From Thermoplasmata archaeon (GTDB lineage Archaea > Thermoplasmatota > Thermoplasmata > Lutacidiplasmatales > UBA184), in NCBI GenBank assembly GCA_030037695.1, contig JASHQF010000007.1:1-35907 (forward strand): a stretch of 35,907 nucleotides of DNA, written 5' to 3'. A program made the translations under genes and the position numbers. This document shows positions 31,348 through 35,907 of this stretch, one piece after another. The notes under the pieces were generated by a model. It saw only the letters and a program-made list of their open reading frames with translations. It did not search any database and was not told the DNA's origin. Within the stretch, counting starts at the first letter, position 1. Each line of letters starts with the position of its first letter.

Positions 31348-32474
31348 TGCCCCTCTCGCCCGAGACGACCCTCGCCCGCTCGGTCCTCGAGCGGTACCTG
31401 GGAGTCCGCGCGGGCGAGGTCGTGGTCGTGGAGGCGTGGAGCCACGCGCTCCCCTGGGCGCGAGCGTTCGCGCCCGAAGCACGCCGGCTCGGGGCGGACC
31501 CCGTCCTCGCCGTGGAAGACGAGGAAGCGTTCTTCCTCGCGCTCGCGACGGCGCGTCGGGGCGGCGTTCCCCGGACGGCGGAAGCCCTCGCCGAGATCGG
31601 AGATGCGTACGTCTACTTCGGAGGACCGGAGGAGTTCCCCCGCCTCCTGGGCCTCTCACCGTCCGACCGGGCAGGGGTCGTCGACCGGCACGGTGCGGGC
31701 TGGCGTCGGCGGGCCGCCCGGAGGCACCTTCGGGCCGCGCGCCTCGCGATCGCGCAGGCGACGCCGACCGCCGCGGCGCGGTACGGGGTCGATCTCGCCG
31801 CTTGGCGTCGCGAGCTGCTCGCGGCGAGCCTGGTCCCGCCCGGGGCGCTGCGTCACCGGCTCCGCCGCTGGCTGCGACGGGGGGTCCGGGGGCGCTCGGT
31901 CCGGATCACCCACCCGAACGGCTCGGACCTGTCGATCTCCCTCGCACCGCGCCGGTGGCGCGCGGAGATCGGGGACCCGCCGCCGGGTTCGCCGTGGATC
32001 GACGTACCCACCGGCGCGCTCCTGCTGCCGATCCGGCCCGGCGGGACGCGCGGGACCTGGGAAGCGAACCGCGCCAGCTTCGATCGCTTCCAAGAGCCTC
32101 CCGTCGCCCAAGGGGCCCGTTTCACCTTCCGCGACGGCCGGCTCCGCGCGTTCGAGTTCGACCGGGGCGGCGAGACGTTCGCACGGGCGTACGCGGCCGG
32201 AGGACCGGGCCGCGACCGGCCCGCGGCGCTGCTGATCGGCCTGAACCCGGCGATCGACCGGGCGCCCGAGTGCGCCGAGCTCGGCGAACGTTCGATCGCG
32301 CTCCTGCTCGGGAGCAACCGGCGGGCCGGCGGACGAAGCACCACCGGGATCGCCTACCTCTCGGTGCTCGCCGGCGCGGACCTCGAGCTCGACGGACGCA
32401 GCTGGGCGAGCGCCGGCCGGCTCCGCAACGCGGGAGCGCTCCCCCGGTCGGCTACCGCCCGGTCCGCTCGGTGA
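31347..32474 (+). CDS. Aminopeptidase T-like (M29) protein, probably non-catalytic
   Basis: A 375-residue protein whose fold resembles AmpS/aminopeptidase T: ARSVLERYLGVRAGEVVVVEAW, FAPEARRLGADPVLAVEDEEAFFLAL, YVYFGGPEEF, WIDVPTGALLLPIRPGGTRGTW, FTFRDGRLRAFEFDRGGETF and AALLIGLNPAI. In active enzymes the block I recall as VPAGE supplies a metal glutamate; here it reads VPTGA. The later His/Asp positions also appear absent (TGIAYLSVLAGADLELDGR). It is therefore likely a non-peptidase homologue. It follows nikR with a one-base overlap and runs 23 bases into the convergent MetF-like gene. Confidence 0.65.
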   Translation: MPLSPETTLARSVLERYLGVRAGEVVVVEAWSHALPWARAFAPEARRLGADPVLAVEDEEAFFLALATARRGGVPRTAEALAEIGDAYVYFGGPEEFPRLLGLSPSDRAGVVDRHGAGWRRRAARRHLRAARLAIAQATPTAAARYGVDLAAWRRELLAASLVPPGALRHRLRRWLRRGVRGRSVRITHPNGSDLSISLAPRRWRAEIGDPPPGSPWIDVPTGALLLPIRPGGTRGTWEANRASFDRFQEPPVAQGARFTFRDGRLRAFEFDRGGETFARAYAAGGPGRDRPAALLIGLNPAIDRAPECAELGERSIALLLGSNRRAGGRSTTGIAYLSVLAGADLELDGRSWASAGRLRNAGALPRSATARSAR

Positions 32475-33387
32475 GGACCGGTGCGATCGCCTCGAGCAGC
32501 CGGCCGGCATCCTCGAGGTGCCGCACCGACAGCTGCTCCACGTTCACCCCGAGCGGGGGACGGACCCCGTCGGCCCGGCCGGCGTCGCGTATCGCCCGCC
32601 AGACGGCGACCGCCCGCTCGATGCTGCGGTGGGACCCTTCCCCGTTCTCTCCCTCCAGGATCGCGCGCTCCGCCTCCTCCGACACGTCCGCGCCGAGCCA
32701 CCGTACGAACTCAAGGTCCGCCTCGTCGGCGACGGGAGCGAGGCTCACGACGACCGCGGCCGGCGGGATCCCCGCCGCCGCGCAGAGCCGGTCGTACTGC
32801 CGGACCAGCTCGACGACCGGGGCGGGATCAAAGACCAGTTGCGTCGTGAAGAACCGAGCTCCGGCGCGCGTCTTCGCGACCATCCGGTGGGGCTCGCCGC
32901 GTCGTTGCGGGATCGCCACGTTGCCCAAGATCCCGCGGGCCCCGGAGAAGATCGGGTGGGCGAGGGCGTTCGCCTCGGCGACCGGCGGGCCGGGGTAGGG
33001 GATGAAGCGGCTGCTCCCCCCGACCAGTACCGCGTGGCGCAGACCGAGGGCGACCGTCTCGCGCGCCCAGGCGCGCAGCGCCTCGGCGTCGGTGAGGTGG
33101 GCTACGACCTTCGTTACGATCGCCTCCGTTCCGGTCCGCGCGGCGAGCTCCTTGGCGAAACCGCGCGGATCGCCCGCGCGGTAGCGTGGCCGCCCCTCGT
33201 GGTTCTCCTCGACGAGCTCCGGGACGTTCACGGCGTCGACCCGGGGCGTCCGCTCGAGCGTACGGACGACCTCCCCGAGCCTCGCTTCCAGACGAGGCGG
33301 CGGCGTACGTGCGGGGGGCGGGACCGGCGCGAAGAACAGGGGAGCCGAGCCGAGCGCGATCTCTAAGGGACGATGCGGAGGGTTCAT
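32452..33387 (-). CDS. Methylenetetrahydrofolate reductase-like (MetF family) protein
   Basis: A 311-residue TIM-barrel protein resembling MetF. Blocks are PPPRLEARLGEVVRTLERTPRVDAVNVPEL, LAARTGTEAIVTKVVAHLTDAEALRAWARE, HAVLVGGSSRFIPYPGPPVAEANAL and KTRAGARFFTTQLVFDPAPVVELV. The last corresponds to the family's K..AGADFFITQ..FD. It would reduce methylene-THF with FAD, or act as a MetF-like corrinoid or ferredoxin-linked partner. ATG 33387 is preferred to upstream starts because minus-strand GTTTAAC (33427-33421) lies 34-40 bases before it. Together with the ligase at 332 it suggests folate-based one-carbon metabolism. Confidence 0.75.
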   Translation of the reverse strand: MNPPHRPLEIALGSAPLFFAPVPPPARTPPPRLEARLGEVVRTLERTPRVDAVNVPELVEENHEGRPRYRAGDPRGFAKELAARTGTEAIVTKVVAHLTDAEALRAWARETVALGLRHAVLVGGSSRFIPYPGPPVAEANALAHPIFSGARGILGNVAIPQRRGEPHRMVAKTRAGARFFTTQLVFDPAPVVELVRQYDRLCAAAGIPPAAVVVSLAPVADEADLEFVRWLGADVSEEAERAILEGENGEGSHRSIERAVAVWRAIRDAGRADGVRPPLGVNVEQLSVRHLEDAGRLLEAIAPVLTERTGR

Positions 33388-33420
33388 CGGCCGCGAAGGG
33401 GCGGGCGAGCGACGGACCCC

Positions 33421-33427
33421 GTTAAAC
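33421..33427 (-). promoter_or_regulatory. TATA-like box of the MetF-like gene
   Basis: The plus strand reads GTTAAAC, the minus strand GTTTAAC, 34-40 bases before ATG 33387. It is the clearest AT-rich element in the 169-base divergent gap 33388-33556 and supports the shorter start of the MetF-like gene. Confidence 0.45.
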
Positions 33428-33556
33428 CGTTGCTCCGGAGCCGCCGGTTGCTCGGGGCGCAACGGGGGGACCGTCGGAGCAAGAGACCGACCGACGGATC
33501 GGGCCGCCCGCCGGACGGTCGCCAACCGCTATCCGCCTTCTCCCCGTTCTCGTCCC

Positions 33557-34036
33557 GTGAGCGCCCGACGGATCGGGTCCTGGCTGTCCCTCCTGCGCCA
33601 GTCGATCTCCGTCGGGTACGACTTCGGGGCCCGCCCCCTAGAGGCGCTCCTGTGGGTCGCGGAGACGGTCGAGCGCTCCGTCTACGAGCCGGGCTCGCTC
33701 GTCCGGATCCCGGACGGGTACGCCTTCGCGCTCGCCAATCCTCCGCTCCGCAGCGGGGCGTTCGCCACCGCCCGCCTCGCGATCGACCGGCAGCCGGTGG
33801 ACCCCGCCGACCTCTTCGTGCGCGAGCTCGGACGCCCGTGGCGGAGCGCGGCGTCCCTCTCGCGCGACGACCCCTTGCGGCTCGCCCCCGGCCGCAGGAC
33901 GGAATTCCGGGCCCGGGTCGCCCCCGGGGTCTCCGCGCGGACCGTGGCGTTCCGGCTCGAGCTGGAGAGCGTCGCGATCCCACCCCTCGTCTGGTTCGAA
34001 TTCGAGGATCTCCCTCGCGCGGAGGGCGACCGGTGA
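33557..34036 (+). CDS. Unknown protein coupled to a debranching-type glycosidase
   Basis: I do not recognise this 159-residue protein. After a short amphipathic N-terminus (SWLSLLRQSISVGYDFGARPLEALLWVAETVER) it reads as a beta-sandwich: SLVRIPDGYAFALANPPLRSGAFATARLAIDRQPV, LRLAPGRRTEFRARVAPGVSARTVAFRLELESV. No signal peptide or catalytic motif is visible. Its stop overlaps the next gene's GTG as GTGA (34033-34036). Accessory role to the glycosidase is suggested only by coupling. GTG 33557 is the start. Confidence 0.7.
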   Translation: MSARRIGSWLSLLRQSISVGYDFGARPLEALLWVAETVERSVYEPGSLVRIPDGYAFALANPPLRSGAFATARLAIDRQPVDPADLFVRELGRPWRSAASLSRDDPLRLAPGRRTEFRARVAPGVSARTVAFRLELESVAIPPLVWFEFEDLPRAEGDR

Positions 34037-35907
34037 CCGGCGACGCCGGCCCCCAGTTGCTTCGGAGCCTCGCCTCGGCGCTCGTGCTCGACGGGAACGG
34101 CGACGTTCAGCTCGAACGGGAGACCCGGGGAGCCCCGATCGAATGGGGCGGGGTCTACGGCCAGCTGGTCCGGCTCACGGGCCCGTGGCGCCTCACCGTC
34201 GATACCGGTCGCACCGTCCTCACCCTGCCCGAGGGCCGGACCCGCGGCCAGACGGTCGGCGAGCTGTTCCAGACCGTCCACCGCTGGGGCGAGCTCGAGG
34301 CGAGCCAGGAGATCGCCCCGATCCCGGGCGATCCGGGCGCCGTCCGGACCCTTCGCCTCACGTCCCACGCCGCCACCCCGACCCCGGTCCAGGTCGAGAG
34401 CGAGCTCGTTCCGTACCTCCTGCCCGTGCTCGTCGAGGGGATCCGTCCCACCGACTTTCGCGCCGAGACCCGGGCCGAGGAGCTCCGGATCAGCCACAAG
34501 GGGTTCGGGCTCTCGATCCGCTCGTCCGTCGCGCCGTCGTACCTCCTGGTGAACCGGGCCTCGTGGCGAGGCGGAAAGTATGCCGGACCCATCGATCGGT
34601 TCGCCTCGATCCACGAGCTCGTCGTCCCCGCCGGCGGGACCGCCCAGGTGACGTTCGCCGTCCGGGGTGGCTTGGGCCGGGACCTCGACCGGACGCCGCA
34701 CGACCCGTTCCCGCGGCCCGGCGACGCCGCGGCAGAGATCGCCCGGGCCGACTGGTCGTGGCTCGCATCGACCCCACGGATGCGCTTCCCCGACGCCCCC
34801 GAGCTCGAGCGAGGGTACAACCTCGCTCGCCTCGCCCTCCGGCGACTGTTCACGGACCCGGGGGACGACCTCACCGGGCTGGTCGCCGGGTACCCCTGGT
34901 ACGCCTCGATCTGGGGGCGGGACCTGGCCTGGATGCTCCCGGCGGTGATCTGGCTCGGGGACCCTACCTGGGCCGCCCGCTCGATCGCCTCGGCGTTCCG
35001 GTTCCAGGACCGCGCGGAGCTCCCGATGCTCGGCGGGGAGCCGGGGGAGCTCCCGATGCAGCTGTCCCCCGGGCCGATCTTCTTCTACGGCACCTCGGAC
35101 ACGACGCTGTACTTCCCGGAGCTCGTGCTCCGGTTGCTCCGGCACACGGGCGATCCCGAGCTCGCCCGCGCGTGGACGAAGAACGTCGACCGAATCGTGG
35201 CCTGGGGGCTCCGGCGCACGGACCCCCGCACCGGCCTGCTCCGCAACGGCGGCGAGGCCGCCGCGATCGAGGCGGCGACGGCGGCGATCGCGAAGGTGCG
35301 GTACGGGATCGACGCGGTCGACACCACGATCTGGGACTCGGCGGACCGTCGGGATCACGCGATCGACGTGCAGGTCCTCTGGCACGGGGCCCTCCGGGCG
35401 GCCGTCGAGCTCGCGGCCACGATCGGGTCGGAGCGGGACGTCGCCGAGATCGCGGCCCTGTCCGATCGCGTCCGGGCGACGATCCGCTCCGCGTATCCGT
35501 GGGCTGAGGAGGAGTACCTCTACGACAGCGTCCGCGCCGGCCGCCCGGTCGCGGAGCTCCGCCCCAACGCCCTACGCGCGGTGAGCGCGGGCCTTCTCGA
35601 CCCAGAGCTCGCGCGTCGGGTCGTGGCCCGGGCCGCCCGCGACGATCTCACCACCCCGTGGGGGGTGCGCACGCTCTCTTCCCGGGACCCGCGGTACTCC
35701 CCCGAGGCGTACCACGGCGGCCAGGTCTGGACGATCGCGACGGCCTGGGCGGGGGACGCGGCGTTCGCGGTCGGGGACGCCGACCTCGGGGTCGACTATC
35801 TCGGCCGGATCGCCCGTCGCTTGATCGACGAGGGCGGCGGCGCGAACGAGTGCTACCGGGGGGATCGGCCCGAACCGTTCGACTCCTGCTTCCTGCTCGG
35901 TCTCAGC
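34033..35907 (+). CDS. Glycogen-debranching-type glycosidase (GDE_C-like), 3' end beyond window
   Basis: At least 625 residues in one open frame from GTG 34033 to the right edge. The N-terminal half (about 1-220) is a beta-rich domain typical of debranching enzymes (VYGQLVRLTGPWRLTVD, VHRWGELEASQEIAPIPG). The C-terminal part is an (alpha/alpha)6-like catalytic domain with AGYPWYASIWGRDLAWMLPAVIWLGD (about 284-309), FFYGTSDTTLYFPELVLRLLRHTGD, DSADRRDHAIDVQVLWHGAL, ELRPNALRAVS and YHGGQVWT. These match the amylo-alpha-1,6-glucosidase/GH15-GH133 pattern, with acidic residues in SIWGRD and DSADRRDHAID as candidates for catalysis. It probably trims alpha-glucans in the cytosol; no signal peptide is seen. 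Other GH15-like activities, such as trehalase, are possible. Confidence 0.82.
   Translation, partial: MTGDAGPQLLRSLASALVLDGNGDVQLERETRGAPIEWGGVYGQLVRLTGPWRLTVDTGRTVLTLPEGRTRGQTVGELFQTVHRWGELEASQEIAPIPGDPGAVRTLRLTSHAATPTPVQVESELVPYLLPVLVEGIRPTDFRAETRAEELRISHKGFGLSIRSSVAPSYLLVNRASWRGGKYAGPIDRFASIHELVVPAGGTAQVTFAVRGGLGRDLDRTPHDPFPRPGDAAAEIARADWSWLASTPRMRFPDAPELERGYNLARLALRRLFTDPGDDLTGLVAGYPWYASIWGRDLAWMLPAVIWLGDPTWAARSIASAFRFQDRAELPMLGGEPGELPMQLSPGPIFFYGTSDTTLYFPELVLRLLRHTGDPELARAWTKNVDRIVAWGLRRTDPRTGLLRNGGEAAAIEAATAAIAKVRYGIDAVDTTIWDSADRRDHAIDVQVLWHGALRAAVELAATIGSERDVAEIAALSDRVRATIRSAYPWAEEEYLYDSVRAGRPVAELRPNALRAVSAGLLDPELARRVVARAARDDLTTPWGVRTLSSRDPRYSPEAYHGGQVWTIATAWAGDAAFAVGDADLGVDYLGRIARRLIDEGGGANECYRGDRPEPFDSCFLLGLS

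Noticed and set aside
1-35907. CRISPR arrays, insertion sequences, prophage or integrated elements
   Set aside because: No regularly spaced repeats, transposase, integrase or composition break was seen on either strand; the genes have uniform GC-rich codon use.

Overview
The window looks like part of the chromosome of a very GC-rich archaeon, most likely a lineage of Thermoplasmatota. This is inferred from gene content and promoter style. Arginine is made on the LysW carrier protein; DUF981 and DUF835 proteins, a short archaeal HTH fused to a ferritin-like domain and a divergent formate-tetrahydrofolate ligase are present; and several genes start about 25-35 bases after an AT-rich TATA-like box, as expected for leaderless or short-leader archaeal transcripts. 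GTG and TTG starts and 4- or 8-base ATGA/GTGA overlaps are frequent. I see no rRNA, tRNA, CRISPR array, insertion sequence or phage gene.

Region 1 (1-2905): a CBS-domain gene cut by the left edge and a formate-tetrahydrofolate ligase (both minus), then a helical protein of unknown function (plus). Region 2 (3008-11280): one long plus-strand operon. A branched-chain aminotransferase is coupled by ATGA overlap to a cytosolic group 3b [NiFe]-hydrogenase: hydB (Fe-S), a cyclic-nucleotide-binding-like protein, hydG (FAD/NAD(P) and 2Fe-2S), hydD (small subunit), hydA (large subunit). Then come a maturation protease, a HypA-like protein without its zinc domain, HypC with an altered histidine, an EamA permease and a DUF6390 protein. 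Region 3 (11387-16377): a GNAT acetyltransferase, a receiver-like protein, a soluble PAS histidine kinase, a DUF981 membrane protein and a response regulator of the form receiver-DUF835-winged helix.

Region 4 (16463-20170, minus): a MoaD/ThiS-like protein ending in GG paired with a BNR-repeat protein, then a metal-homeostasis group of a ZIP transporter, an HTH-ferritin fusion and a DtxR-family repressor whose promoter carries a palindrome. Region 5 (20408-22332, plus): a PiT-type phosphate permease and a pirin. Region 6 (22295-30025, minus): argG-argH-lysW-argX-argC-argB-argD-argE, eight tightly packed genes covering glutamate to ornithine on LysW plus the last two steps to arginine. Ornithine carbamoyltransferase is not here. 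Divergent from it is an ACT-domain protein whose promoter and start codon lie inside a 32-bp symmetrical palindrome, a good candidate for arginine-operon control.

Region 7 (30865-35907): NikR with all four nickel ligands, an aminopeptidase-T-like protein that appears to lack metal ligands, a MetF-like protein (minus), and an unknown protein coupled to a glycogen-debranching-type glycosidase cut by the right edge. The hydrogenase, its variant maturation genes and NikR suggest nickel-dependent H2/NAD(P)H metabolism. The two folate genes suggest tetrahydrofolate-based one-carbon chemistry.
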